Part shown: positions 16,437 to 25,453 of the stretch, piece after piece
How the letters are laid out: each line of letters opens with the position of its first letter
Numbering within the stretch: position 1 is the first letter of the stretch
Assembly (NCBI RefSeq): GCF_000379065.1
Contig: NZ_KB900614.1
Span: 1,262,107 to 1,326,106, forward strand
DNA: 64,000 nt
DNA from: Salinispora mooreana
GTDB taxonomy: Bacteria; Actinomycetota; Actinomycetes; Mycobacteriales; Micromonosporaceae
Reading direction: 5' to 3'
The notes under the pieces: generated by a model
Told to the model about the DNA's origin: nothing
What the model saw: the letters and a program-made list of their open reading frames with translations, nothing else
Databases searched by the model: none
Translations under genes and position numbers: made by a program

Positions 16437-16719
16437 GTCTCTCTCCGACCTCACTCCCGCATCGCGACCGCTGTGGTGTCCGGTACGGGGCGCATTGACC
16501 CCGCCGGCGCCCCAACGGTCCGGATGTCCAACGTAACGCGTCGTCCGGGATTCCGGTTTCGTGGGCGACAAACACCGGAGGGACCGGACCCGGCGTCACC
16601 GTACACTGCCCGTAGGCCTGACCACCGCTTCCCGTGACGAACGGGACCCCAACGCACCCGGTCGGGCAGGGAGCCGCCGCGCCACCCACCCCGACGCCGT
16701 GGCGGTTGAGCGCCGCCAC

Positions 16720-17424
16720 TCAACCACGGTCCGGCCAGGCCGTCCGGGGCACGGTGGAGGGTGGGTCGCCGACCAGTTCGGCGAAGCGGTTCAGCAGTCG
16801 GCGTCCGGTTATCCGGTAGGCCAGGCCGTCCGGTCCCGGTTCTGGCACGGCGGGCAACCCCACCGCGGCGAGCGCCGCTCCCACCCGCTGGTGAATGGCC
16901 GGCCCGAGGCGGAGCAGGACGTCGGAGTCCGCCACCGAACCCGCCGCGACGAACCAGAGCCGCAGCCCTCGCCCACCCAGGTGGAAAGCGTCGGGCGGGT
17001 GCTTCGCCGAGCCGTGCAGCCACGCCGCCACGAGCGGCTTCAACACCCTCGTGTACGCCGTCCGCACGGTATGCCGGCCACCGCCCGCCGCCGCCCAGCT
17101 CGTGGGGAGGTCTCGCGCCTCCAACTCGGCGACCAGCGCGTGCACCCGCCAGGCGGCGTCAACCACCACGGCCAGGCGGGCGGTACCCCCCATTACGGAT
17201 CCCTCGGCAGGTCCGGCGAGCAGGCCGGCCAGGTCGGCGACGGTGGGTTCAGTGGCCTCGGTGCCGAAGAAGGCGAGTTGGCGACCCGTGTCGTCGCCTC
17301 GGGCGGTGGCCACACCCCGACGTGTTGCCCGCTCTGCACCGCCCCGGGTGGCGGGCGGGGCCAGCTCGGGCGCCGGGAAGAGCCCCGGCACCGACTCCCC
17401 GTCCACCGGCCCGGTCAACGGCAC
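16720..17424 (-). CDS. Conserved actinobacterial hypothetical protein, 234 aa
   Basis: GTG start overlapping the stop of the upstream lipoprotein gene by 10 bases. The sequence has A-R-L-A-V-V-V-D-A-A-W-R-V-H-A-L, then V-R-T-A-Y-T-R-V-L-K-P-L, then G-G-R-G-L-R-L-W-F. No enzyme motif is recognised. A protein of this kind next to topA is common in actinobacteria, which suggests it is the counterpart of M. tuberculosis Rv3647c (inference from position). Soluble, with no signal peptide. Codon use matches its neighbours. Confidence 0.7.
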   Translation of the reverse strand: MPLTGPVDGESVPGLFPAPELAPPATRGGAERATRRGVATARGDDTGRQLAFFGTEATEPTVADLAGLLAGPAEGSVMGGTARLAVVVDAAWRVHALVAELEARDLPTSWAAAGGGRHTVRTAYTRVLKPLVAAWLHGSAKHPPDAFHLGGRGLRLWFVAAGSVADSDVLLRLGPAIHQRVGAALAAVGLPAVPEPGPDGLAYRITGRRLLNRFAELVGDPPSTVPRTAWPDRG

Positions 17425-17951
17425 TCGGGGACCTCGGCGAAGGCGCGTCTCAGCTCCTCCGAGTTCAGGTTACTGGCGTCCAACGCGCTGGCCTCGTACT
17501 CCTCATTCAGCGTCTGGACCGCATCCCGCACCCCGTCGTAGAAGGCGGCGGACTGGCTCGTGCCGAGGCTGTCGATGGAGTCCCGGGCCTTGGCGTACGC
17601 GTCTCGCATCTGCGCCAGCGACGCGCGGAAGCGCGCGGATACCTCGACGCCCTGCTCCACATCGGGGACGCCGGCCTGCTCCACACTGCGCCGCGCGGTC
17701 TCGCTGGCCCGCGCCGCCCCGGCGAAGAGCCGCACCAGGTTCTCCTTGGCCTGAGCCGGACTGGTCTGGGCAGTCATCTGCTGGTCGGTGCTACTGGTGA
17801 GCTTCCTGATCTCGGCTCGCCAGGGGGTCAGGGCGGAGCAGACCGAGGTCGCCCACGCCCCGGGACTCGGCCCACCACCACACCCGGCGGTCAGGACAAC
17901 CGTAGCCAGCATCGCCGCCAGCCTTCCGGCTGCCGCCCGGCACACACGCAT
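17415..17951 (-). CDS. Secreted lipoprotein, unknown function, 178 aa
   Basis: The N-terminal signal peptide has basic residues and a hydrophobic core (L-A-A-M-L-A-T-V-V) ending in the lipobox L-T-A-G-C near residue 24. The mature part is helical with several Arg/Glu heptad-like stretches (A-R-A-S-E-T-A-R-R-S-V-E and R-A-S-L-A-Q-M-R-D-A-Y-A-K). It contains two further Cys, one at the extreme C-terminus. Probably anchored on the outer face of the membrane. The role is not recognisable. It is coupled to the following hypothetical gene. Confidence 0.7.
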   Translation of the reverse strand: MRVCRAAAGRLAAMLATVVLTAGCGGGPSPGAWATSVCSALTPWRAEIRKLTSSTDQQMTAQTSPAQAKENLVRLFAGAARASETARRSVEQAGVPDVEQGVEVSARFRASLAQMRDAYAKARDSIDSLGTSQSAAFYDGVRDAVQTLNEEYEASALDASNLNSEELRRAFAEVPECR

Positions 17952-18013
17952 GCGTTGCAGCGTACGGTGTCGCGCCGCCCCGTACCGCGGTCAGGTTCGC
18001 CGGGCATCCACAC

Positions 18014-18051
18014 CCCGCCCCCCTCCCGACCCGGGTCGGGAGGGGGGCGGG
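18014..18051. terminator. Perfect 38-base palindrome, terminator between hppA and the lipoprotein gene
   Basis: CCCGCCCCCCTCCCGACCC followed immediately by its exact complement. In RNA this forms a very stable GC stem with a minimal loop. It is 20 bases downstream of the hppA stop codon. Confidence 0.85.
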
Positions 18052-18071
18052 TGCGCTGCGAGGTGGACAGG

Positions 18072-20420
18072 TCAGGCCCGGACCGCCTCCGGATGTTGTT
18101 CCGCGCTGCCCGTGCCCGCGCCCGGGTCAGACATCGACACACCCTGGCGCTTGCTGAACAGCACGGAGGCGACAATGATCAGGGTCGCCACCACGGCGAT
18201 CGAGATCCGCAGCCCGGTGTTGCGGTCGTCGCCCACGCTCCAGGCCACCACGGCCGGCGCGATCAGCAGCGAGACCAGGTTCATCACCTTGATCAGCGGG
18301 TTGATCGCCGGGCCGGCGGTGTCCTTGAAGGGGTCGCCGACGGTATCGCCGATAACAGTCGCGGAGTGCGCCTCGGAGCCCTTGCCGCCGTACGCGCCAT
18401 CCTCGACCATCTTCTTGCTGTTGTCCCAGGCACCGCCGGAGTTGGCCAGGAAGACGGCCATCAGGGTGCCCGCGCCGATCGCCCCGGCCAGGTACGACGC
18501 GAGCGCGCCCGGCCCGAGCCCGAAGCCGACCGCAATCGGCGCCATGATCGCCAGCAGGCCGGGGGTCATCAGCTCCCGCTGCGCGTCCCGGGTGCAGATG
18601 TCGACGACCTTGCCGTACTCGGGGCGCTGGGTGCGGTCCATGATCCCGGGCAGCTCCCGGAACTGCCGGCGAACCTCCATAACCACCGCCCCCGCCGAGC
18701 GGGACACGGCGTTGATGGCCAGCCCGGAGAAGAGGAAGACCACCGCGGCGCCGATGATGAGACCGACCAGGTTCCGCGGATTCGCCACGTTCAGCGAGTT
18801 GAGGATCTCGCCGCCGACATCGGTGATGCCCGCGTCGGCGTACGCGATGCGCAGCGTGTCGGTGTAGGAGCCGAAGAGCGCGGTCGCGGCCAGTACCGCG
18901 GTGGCGATCGCGATGCCCTTGGTGATCGCCTTGGTGGTGTTACCGACCGCGTCCAGCTCGGTCAGCGTGCGGGCACCGTCCGCATCGATGTCGCCGGACA
19001 TCTCCGCCACGCCCTGGGCGTTGTCGGAGATCGGACCGAAGGTGTCCATCGCGACAATGACGCCGACCGTGGTGAGCAGGCCGGTACCGGCCAACGCGAC
19101 CGCGAACAGGGACAGCGTGATGGAGCTGCCACCGAGCAGGAAGGCGCCGAAGACGCCCGCCCCGATCAGCAGCGCCGAGTAGACCGCGGACTCCAGACCA
19201 ACGCCGATGCCGGCGAGGATGACGGTGGCCGGGCCGGTCTGTGAGCTGCGGCCGATGTCCTGGACCGGACGGCGGTCGGTCTCGGTGAAGTAGCCGGTCA
19301 ACGCCTGGATCGCGGCGGCCAACACGATCCCGATGACGACCGCGCCGATGGCCACCACACGCGGGTTCTGGTCAACGTCGGCCAGCCCCTGCGTCAACTC
19401 GGCGAAGCTGGCCGGCAGGTACGTCCAGGCGGCGATGGCAACCAGTACCGCGGAGATGAGCGCGGAGGCGTAGAAGGCCCGGTTGATCGCGGTCAGACCG
19501 GAGCGGTCCGAGGTGCGCAGCCGAGTGATGAAGACGCCGATGATCGCGACGATCACACCGATGCCGGAGACGATCAGCGGGAAGACCAGCCCCTGCTCAC
19601 CGAAGGCGGCCCGGCCGAGAATCAGCGCGGCGACCAGGGTCACCGCGTACGACTCGAACAGGTCGGCCGCCATCCCGGCGCAGTCGCCCACGTTGTCGCC
19701 CACGTTGTCGGCGATGGTGGCGGCATTGCGCGGATCGTCCTCGGGGATTCCCTGCTCCACCTTGCCGACCAGGTCAGCGCCGACATCGGCGGCTTTGGTG
19801 AAGATGCCCCCACCGACCCGCATGAACATGGCGAGCAGCGCGGCACCGAAGCCGAAGCCTTCCAGCACGGTCGGGGCGTCGCTCCGGTAGAAGAGGACGA
19901 CCAGCGCCGCGCCGAGGAGACCGAGTCCGACGGTGAGGAAGCCGACGACGCCGCCGGTGCGGAACGCGATCCGCATGGCGGCCTCCCGGCCACCCACACG
20001 TTCCCGGGCTGCGGCGGCGACCCGCAGGTTGGCCCGGGTCGCCAGCCACATGCCGGCTCCCCCGATGAACGCGCTGAAGAGTGCGCCGATGACGAAGAAG
20101 GCCGATCGGCCGATCTTCACCGCGGTCTCGCTGCCGTCGGTCTCGTGCACCGGCAGCAGGAAGAGCAGCAGCACAGCGGCGACCACGAAGATCGCCAGGG
20201 TACGGAACTGCCGGAACAGGTACGCCGAGGCACCTTCCTGCACCGCACCCGAGATTTCCTGCATATTGGTGGTGCCCCTGCCGGCGGCCAGCACGGTCCG
20301 TGTCAGCGCGGCAGCGAAAGCCAGCGCCACGGCCGCGATCACGGCGGCGAGAACCACGTACGTGACATTGCTCCCGGTGAGGGAGATCCCGCCGCCCTCG
20401 GCGGCCAAGGTGTCGGACAT
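18072..20420 (-). CDS. hppA: K+-independent H+-translocating membrane pyrophosphatase
   Basis: 782 residues, about 16 membrane helices. It hydrolyses PPi and pumps protons. Substrate-site signatures are D-N-V-G-D-N-V-G-D-C-A-G-M and, further on, G-N-T-T-K-A-I-T-K-G. Lys after G-N-T-T marks the K+-insensitive subfamily, where K+-dependent enzymes have Ala. The start at 20420 (M-S-D-T-L-A-A-E) has a perfect AGGAGG; the longer frame to 20531 has none. It stands alone between its terminator palindrome and a long upstream region. Confidence 0.96.
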   Translation of the reverse strand: MSDTLAAEGGGISLTGSNVTYVVLAAVIAAVALAFAAALTRTVLAAGRGTTNMQEISGAVQEGASAYLFRQFRTLAIFVVAAVLLLFLLPVHETDGSETAVKIGRSAFFVIGALFSAFIGGAGMWLATRANLRVAAAARERVGGREAAMRIAFRTGGVVGFLTVGLGLLGAALVVLFYRSDAPTVLEGFGFGAALLAMFMRVGGGIFTKAADVGADLVGKVEQGIPEDDPRNAATIADNVGDNVGDCAGMAADLFESYAVTLVAALILGRAAFGEQGLVFPLIVSGIGVIVAIIGVFITRLRTSDRSGLTAINRAFYASALISAVLVAIAAWTYLPASFAELTQGLADVDQNPRVVAIGAVVIGIVLAAAIQALTGYFTETDRRPVQDIGRSSQTGPATVILAGIGVGLESAVYSALLIGAGVFGAFLLGGSSITLSLFAVALAGTGLLTTVGVIVAMDTFGPISDNAQGVAEMSGDIDADGARTLTELDAVGNTTKAITKGIAIATAVLAATALFGSYTDTLRIAYADAGITDVGGEILNSLNVANPRNLVGLIIGAAVVFLFSGLAINAVSRSAGAVVMEVRRQFRELPGIMDRTQRPEYGKVVDICTRDAQRELMTPGLLAIMAPIAVGFGLGPGALASYLAGAIGAGTLMAVFLANSGGAWDNSKKMVEDGAYGGKGSEAHSATVIGDTVGDPFKDTAGPAINPLIKVMNLVSLLIAPAVVAWSVGDDRNTGLRISIAVVATLIIVASVLFSKRQGVSMSDPGAGTGSAEQHPEAVRA

Positions 20421-20836
20421 CTGTGTCCTCCTGTACCGAACGCTCGCGCCGACCGTGGAGACGCAGAGTCGGCGCCTGGATGCGGTGTCGCAAGCACGCG
20501 CCAACCACCGAGCGGACCAGCGATGGAGCACCGTTCCCGCTGGCTGCGGAAGGGTTCACTTGCTGACAACCCGGGTACTGTAGCCCTCCGCAGTGTCAGA
20601 GGTCACACGTGGTGGCCATCGTGTCGGAATGATCTTCGTCGCTGTGCTATGAGAGAAACTCTGATATAGCGAAGCGCCGATCTAGATCAAGAGGGCAACC
20701 GGCCCGGCCCGCCCGGGAACCAGGACAGGGGGCACCCCGGCAGCGGTCCGGTCTGGCCAGGTCGGTGCCGAGCAGGATTCGGGATGGAGTCGGGCCCGGT
20801 CGGGGTCGGGGTCGGGGTCAGGCGGGGTCGGGGCGC
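20421..20836. other. Intergenic region upstream of hppA
   Basis: 416 bases without a supportable gene. The right side of the hppA leader includes a comparatively A/T-rich stretch (about 20640-20700). The far end, next to the anti-sigma kinase stop, is a G-run repeat described separately. Frames crossing this region have no start signals or family motifs. Confidence 0.5.
20802..20833 (+). repeat. GGGGTC tandem repeat with G-quadruplex potential
   Basis: Five runs of four G separated by short spacers (GGGGTC GGGGTC GGGGTC AGGC GGGGTC GGGG) on the plus strand. They end 3 bases before the stop codon of the minus-strand anti-sigma kinase gene, so its mRNA would carry the C-rich complement. Confidence 0.75.
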
Positions 20837-21271
20837 TCACTGGTCGAGCGGCCACACCATCTGCACCTCGGTGCCGACGCCCCCATCCGCCGGACGCACC
20901 AGGAGATCATCGACGAAGCCGGCAAGGAGCGCGAAGCCGACGCCGGTGGTCAACGCGTCCTCGCTGAGCGACTCCCGGGCCAGTTCGGACGCCGGCAACG
21001 CCGCAAGATCGGCACCAGCCTCGATCGGCGCCCGGTCCACCACCCGGACGGCATACGTCCCGTAATCGGACATCTCCACCCGCACCGGGTCAGGTAGGTT
21101 GTGCTGCTGGTGCAACGCCACCGCCCGGGTGCACGCCTCACCAATCGCCAGTCGCACCTCGTCCAGCAGGCCCTGCCGGACCCCCGCGCGCCGCGCTACG
21201 GCGACACCAACCAGCCGCGCCGTGCGTACATGCACCGGCGCGGGCGAGAAGGAGAGACGGACCACAGCCAT
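20837..21271 (-). CDS. Anti-sigma regulatory factor, RsbW/HATPase_c type
   Basis: 144 residues. The GHKL N-box appears as D-E-V-R-L-A-I-G-E-A-C-T-R-A-V near residue 42; D-Y-G-T-Y-A-V-R-V-V-D-R-A-P and G-V-G-F-A-L-L follow where the G1 box and the ATP lid are expected. By family it phosphorylates a STAS antagonist and binds a sigma factor. The start ATG overlaps the TGA of the STAS gene (TGATG); a GTG one codon earlier is also possible. No sigma factor gene is adjacent. Confidence 0.82.
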   Translation of the reverse strand: MAVVRLSFSPAPVHVRTARLVGVAVARRAGVRQGLLDEVRLAIGEACTRAVALHQQHNLPDPVRVEMSDYGTYAVRVVDRAPIEAGADLAALPASELARESLSEDALTTGVGFALLAGFVDDLLVRPADGGVGTEVQMVWPLDQ

Positions 21272-21606
21272 CACGCGCCGGTCGCCGCGTCAACCGTCGG
21301 ATACAGCGGAAAGACCTGGTCAAGCGCGGTGATTCGGAAGATCTTCAGCAGCGGTTCCCGGTCGCAGACCAGCGCGAAGGAGCCACCGGCGGTCCGCAGC
21401 CGTTTGAGGACACCCACCAGCACGCCAAGCCCGGTGGAGTCAAGGAAGTCGACTCGGCCCAGGTCAACCACGACGTGCTCAGCCCCGGCATCGACCAACT
21501 CGAACAGCCGTTCCCGGAGCTGCGGGGCGGTGTAGACATCCACCTCACCGCCGACCACGACCACCGCAAACTCCCCCACGGTGCGCGTCGCCAGCGACAG
21601 CTCCAT
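21271..21606 (-). CDS. Anti-sigma factor antagonist (STAS domain)
   Basis: 111 residues, a complete STAS domain: strand [16 protein letters not shown], then [12 protein letters not shown], where Ser is the site phosphorylated by the partner kinase. The ATG at 21606 has GAGGAGGG at proper distance; the frame continues to 21660 without one. Coupled to the kinase gene downstream. In the usual partner-switch, the unphosphorylated form releases the sigma factor. Confidence 0.9.
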   Translation of the reverse strand: MELSLATRTVGEFAVVVVGGEVDVYTAPQLRERLFELVDAGAEHVVVDLGRVDFLDSTGLGVLVGVLKRLRTAGGSFALVCDREPLLKIFRITALDQVFPLYPTVDAATGA

Positions 21607-21757
21607 CAGACCCTCCTCGCAAGAGCCGTAAACTCTCCACGGGCATTCAACCATCACCACCGGTAATACTGGTTACCACCAGCGCCCCGGCAGGCAGGCA
21701 CCTCAGCCCCCCGGACCAACGCTACCCATCCCCGAACACCCGTGCGAGTGTGCAGAC

Positions 21758-24166
21758 GTGACCTCCGACAGCCCGGCACCCCGGCCGCGGCGCCCCGGCC
21801 GGCCGCCGTCACCCGCGGCTGCCCGTGTCGCTGCCCCCGGGCCACCCCCCGCGGAGCTGCTGAGCCAGCTACGCGCCCGGCACGCCGCAGACCCGGTAAC
21901 CCACGTCGAACGGGTACCCGCCCGCGCCGGCGAGCCCGCGCCGTGGCCCAGCTGGATCCCGGCAGACCTCCAGGCGTCGTTCACCCGGCAGGGCGTGGCG
22001 GCGCCGTGGCAGCACCAGGCCGAAGCCGCCAACCTCGCCCACACCGGCAACCACGTCGTCGTCGCCACCGGCACCGCGTCCGGCAAGTCCCTGGCCTACC
22101 AGCTACCGGCGCTGTCGACGCTGCTCACCGACCCCCGCGCCACCGTGCTCTACCTCGCTCCCACCAAGGCACTCGCCGTTGACCAGCTACGGGCCATCAC
22201 CGAGCTGGACCTGGGCGGAGTGCGCCCCGCCTGCTATGACGGAGACACCCCCCGCGCCGAACGGGAGTGGATCCGGCAACACGCGCGGTTCGTGCTGACC
22301 AACCCCGACATGCTCCACCACGGCATCCTGCCCGGCCACGCCCAGTGGGCGAGGTTCCTCCGCCGGCTCGCGTACGTGGTGGTGGACGAGTGCCACAGCT
22401 ACCGGGGCGTCTTCGGCTCGCAGGTCGCACACGTGCTGCGCCGACTGCGCCGGCAGTGCACCCGCCTCGGCCGTACGCCGGTCTTCGTACTGGCCTCCGC
22501 CACCTCGGGTGACCCGGCCGCGACAGCCGAACGACTCACCGGCCTGCCCGTGGCGGCGGTCACCGTGGACACCTCGCCCCGTGGCGGGGTGACCTTCGCG
22601 CTGTGGGAGCCGCCGACGCTGCCCACCCCGACCACCTCCCCCGACGACACTGACCTCGCGCCGGTGCGCCGATCCGCGCTGCGAGAAACCGCCGACCTAC
22701 TCGCCGACGCGGTGGCCGCGGGGGTTCGCACGCTCGCCTTCGTCCGGTCCCGACGGGGGGCCGAGGCGGTGGCCGCCAACGCCCGGCGGGCCCTCGACGA
22801 GGCGTTCTCCGGACTGGGTGACCAGGTGGCCGCCTACCGCGCCGGCTACCTGCGGGAGGAGCGACGCGAGCTGGAACGGTCCCTGCTCAGCGGTGAACTG
22901 CGCGGACTCGCCTCGACCAACGCCCTCGAGCTCGGCGTCGACCTGGTCGGGCTGGACGCGGTGCTGATCTGCGGCTATCCCGGCACCCGCGCCTCGCTCT
23001 GGCAGCAGGCTGGGCGGGCCGGACGCTCCGGCCAGGAGGCGCTGGCGGTGCTGGTGGCCCGGGACGACCCGCTCGACAGCTACCTCGTCCACCACCCCGA
23101 AGCCGTCTTCGGAACCCCGGTTGAGGCGACCGTACTCGACCCCACCAATCCGTACGTGCTCGGGCCGCAGCTCGCCTGCGCCGCAGCCGAGGCGCCACTC
23201 ACCCCGGCCGACCTGGACCTGTTCGGGGAGGGCGCGAAAGAGGCGGTGGACGCCCTGGTCGAGGCTGGTGCGCTCCGGCAGCGCCCCACCGGGTGGTACT
23301 GGCGCCACCGAGAGCGCCCCCAGGTGCAGCTCCGTGGCGGCGACGGCGCACCGATCTGCGTGGTGGAGACCGCGACCGGACGGCTCCTCGGCACGGTTGA
23401 CGGCGGGTCGTCGCACTTCCTGCTGCACCCCGGGGCGGTCTACCTGCACCAGGGCGTCTCGTACGTGGTCGACACCCTCGACTTCGCCGACGGGTGCGCA
23501 CTGGTACACCCCGAGGAGCCGGACTGGTCCACCCACGCCCGCGATGTCACGTCGCTGTCGGTGGTGGCGGTCCGGTCGTACGTCGATGCCGGGCCGGTCG
23601 GGCTCTTCCTCGGTGAGGTCGACGTAACCAGCCAGGTGGTCTCCTACCAGCGACGCCGGATCGCCACCGGCGAGGTCATCGACACCCGCCCCCTGGACCT
23701 ACCGGCCCGGGAACTGCGGACCATGGCGGTGTGGTTCACCATCTCGCCGAAGTCCCTCACCGTGGCTGGAGTCGACCCGGCCGACGTGCCAGGCGCGTTG
23801 CACGCCGCCGAGCACGCCGCGATCGGGTTGCTACCGCTGATGGCGACCTGCGACCGGTGGGACATCGGCGGGTTGTCAACCGCGGCCCACCCCGACACCG
23901 GGGCGCCGACCGTCTTCGTCTACGACGGCCACTCCGGCGGGGCCGGCTTCGCCGAGCGGGCGTACGGGACGGCGGCGACGTGGCTGCGGGCGACCCGGGA
24001 CGTGGTCGCGGAGTGTGGCTGCGAGTCCGGCTGCCCGTCCTGCGTCCAGTCCCCGAAGTGCGGTAATGGCAACAATCCGCTGTCCAAGGCGGACGCGGTC
24101 CGGGTCCTCGACATCGTACTGGCCAATCTGCCATCCGGAGGGGTTCGGGCCAGCCAGGCGTCGTGA
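21758..24166 (+). CDS. DEAD/DEAH-box helicase with DUF1998 C-terminal domain (MrfA/YprA type)
   Basis: 802 residues. Helicase motifs in order: Q-H-Q-A-E-A-A-N near 87, A-T-G-T-A-S-G-K-S (Walker A) near 107, L-A-P-T-K-A-L-A, V-V-D-E-C-H (motif II), A-S-A-T-S-G (III), then in the second domain S-T-N-A-L-E-L-G-V-D and Q-Q-A-G-R-A-G-R-S-G (VI). The C-terminus has four Cys, C-G-C-E-S-G-C-P-S-C, plus K-C-G-N-G-N, the zinc site of DUF1998. The Bacillus homologue MrfA acts in repair of mitomycin damage. The GTG start follows a Pro/Arg-rich first 30 residues. It is in the same place as M. tuberculosis Rv3649. Confidence 0.9.
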   Translation: MTSDSPAPRPRRPGRPPSPAAARVAAPGPPPAELLSQLRARHAADPVTHVERVPARAGEPAPWPSWIPADLQASFTRQGVAAPWQHQAEAANLAHTGNHVVVATGTASGKSLAYQLPALSTLLTDPRATVLYLAPTKALAVDQLRAITELDLGGVRPACYDGDTPRAEREWIRQHARFVLTNPDMLHHGILPGHAQWARFLRRLAYVVVDECHSYRGVFGSQVAHVLRRLRRQCTRLGRTPVFVLASATSGDPAATAERLTGLPVAAVTVDTSPRGGVTFALWEPPTLPTPTTSPDDTDLAPVRRSALRETADLLADAVAAGVRTLAFVRSRRGAEAVAANARRALDEAFSGLGDQVAAYRAGYLREERRELERSLLSGELRGLASTNALELGVDLVGLDAVLICGYPGTRASLWQQAGRAGRSGQEALAVLVARDDPLDSYLVHHPEAVFGTPVEATVLDPTNPYVLGPQLACAAAEAPLTPADLDLFGEGAKEAVDALVEAGALRQRPTGWYWRHRERPQVQLRGGDGAPICVVETATGRLLGTVDGGSSHFLLHPGAVYLHQGVSYVVDTLDFADGCALVHPEEPDWSTHARDVTSLSVVAVRSYVDAGPVGLFLGEVDVTSQVVSYQRRRIATGEVIDTRPLDLPARELRTMAVWFTISPKSLTVAGVDPADVPGALHAAEHAAIGLLPLMATCDRWDIGGLSTAAHPDTGAPTVFVYDGHSGGAGFAERAYGTAATWLRATRDVVAECGCESGCPSCVQSPKCGNGNNPLSKADAVRVLDIVLANLPSGGVRASQAS

Positions 24167-24181
24167 GCGTCAATAGGCCCG

Positions 24182-24210
24182 GCTCTCCGCGCACCGACGG
24201 TGCGCAGAGC
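24182..24210 (+). terminator. Hairpin after the helicase gene
   Basis: GCTCTCCGCGCACC and GGTGCGCAGAGC pair over 12 bp with a 2-base bulge and a 3-base loop. It lies 16 bases after the helicase stop and could terminate it before the next gene. Confidence 0.5.
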
Positions 24211-24291
24211 TCCAACCACTCGCCGCTGCGACAACTCCACCTGCGACCACTCCCCGCTTCGACCTCGCCCCACTGAACCGGAGGGAATGTC

Positions 24292-24870
24292 ATGCACCCC
24301 GACGCGCTACAGGCCCAGCAGCAGCTCCACATCCGCCAGCGAATCCGGATGGTCGTCAACCAGTACGAGGTCCACGCCGTCACGCCGGACGGCTCGGAGG
24401 GGGAGCTGCTGGCGTTCGCCCAGCAGAAACGGCTTGCCTTCAAGGAACAGGTAACCATCTACACCGACGACACACAGCAGCAGCCGCTACTCGGGTTCAA
24501 GGCACGGCAGCGCCTCGACCTGGGTGCCACCTACGACATCACGGATCATGCCGGAAGCCCGATCGGTCTGTTCCGTAAGAACTTCACCCAGTCCCTGCTG
24601 CGCTCCACCTGGCAGCTCGAGCAGGACGGGTTGCCTCAGGTCACCGGGGAGGAGCGCTCCCTTCCGGTCGCTCTGCTCCGCCGCTTCGTTGAGGCGCTGT
24701 CCTGGCTGCCATACCACTTCGATTTCGTCGCCGACGGCCAGCCAGCCTTCTCGGTCGTGAAAAAGTGGGGTATCCGCGACCGGTACGTTGTGCAGATCCA
24801 CAACCCACAGCTCGATCGCCGACTGGTCATCGCCATGGCCATCGCCCTGGACGCGCTCCAGTCCCGCTGA
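24292..24870 (+). CDS. LURP-one-related / scramblase-like protein, 192 aa
   Basis: A tubby-like beta-barrel pattern: repeated strands such as Y-E-V-H-A-V-T-P-D-G, V-T-I-Y-T-D-D, L-L-G-F-K-A-R-Q-R-L and G-S-P-I-G-L-F-R-K, with a helix at the C-terminus (R-R-L-V-I-A-M-A-I-A-L-D-A-L). This resembles LURP-one and phospholipid scramblase-related proteins. No signal peptide. A GGAGGG site lies 7 bases before ATG 24292. The function of such bacterial proteins is not known. No operon partner follows; the next genes are on the other strand. Confidence 0.65.
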   Translation: MHPDALQAQQQLHIRQRIRMVVNQYEVHAVTPDGSEGELLAFAQQKRLAFKEQVTIYTDDTQQQPLLGFKARQRLDLGATYDITDHAGSPIGLFRKNFTQSLLRSTWQLEQDGLPQVTGEERSLPVALLRRFVEALSWLPYHFDFVADGQPAFSVVKKWGIRDRYVVQIHNPQLDRRLVIAMAIALDALQSR

Positions 24871-25010
24871 TCCGAGGCCACAGCCCCATCGCCGAAGGCC
24901 CCGCTCAGCTTGCGGCTGGCACCGGGACCGCGCGGCCCGACAGCGTGGCGTTCCCCCCGGCGCTCTCGCGTCCACTGCGCCAGCCGACCTGCCGGGGGTG
25001 CGCGTGCGTT

Positions 25011-25364
25011 TCAGCCACGCAGCGGGCCGGCGCGGGCCCGCCCGGTGGCGGCCCGGACCAGACCCGGCAACACGGTGGCGGTCACCTCCACGGTGACCAG
25101 CAGGTCCAACCCGTCGAGCTGGCAGCTGACGAGCCGGCCGCCATTTGCTGTCACGATCGCCCGGGCCGACTCGCACGCGGTGGTGACGCCGAGCGCGACG
25201 CGCGCCGCGCCGGCGAGCGCACCCAGGTCCGCCGCGACACCCGCCTGCTGTCGGGCCAGCCGCGCCACCCCGACCGCCGCGCCCGCCACCCCGAAGAGGA
25301 CGAATGCGACGCCGACCGCGAGCAGCAGGACGGTGGCACCGCCCCGGTCGCTACCGGTGGACAT
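25011..25364 (-). CDS. TadE/TadG-like minor pilin protein, Rv3654c type
   Basis: 117 residues from M-S-T-G-S-D-R-G-G-A-T-V. The Gly-Gly/Ala-Thr-V junction, then L-L-L-A-V-G-V-A-F-V-L-F, is the prepilin-like N-terminus of Flp-locus minor pilins. After the helix comes A-R-Q-Q-A-G-V-A-A-D-L-G-A-L-A-G-A-A, the pattern of Rv3654c-like proteins. It is the last gene of the tad operon, 89 bases after the TadE-like stop. One internal Cys pair is possible (T-A-C and S-C-Q). The frame to 25673 is not supported by a ribosome-binding site. Confidence 0.75.
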   Translation of the reverse strand: MSTGSDRGGATVLLLAVGVAFVLFGVAGAAVGVARLARQQAGVAADLGALAGAARVALGVTTACESARAIVTANGGRLVSCQLDGLDLLVTVEVTATVLPGLVRAATGRARAGPLRG

Positions 25365-25453
25365 CCGCTGCCTCCCCGCGCCTGTCGCCCGCTGTCCCCA
25401 CCGAGCCCCCTCGTCCCGGCTGGCGGCGAGACGACCCCCGCTTCCACCGCCGA

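Noticed and set aside
16761..19244. 827-residue plus-strand open frame
   Set aside because: It crosses a terminator palindrome and runs antisense to three supported genes.
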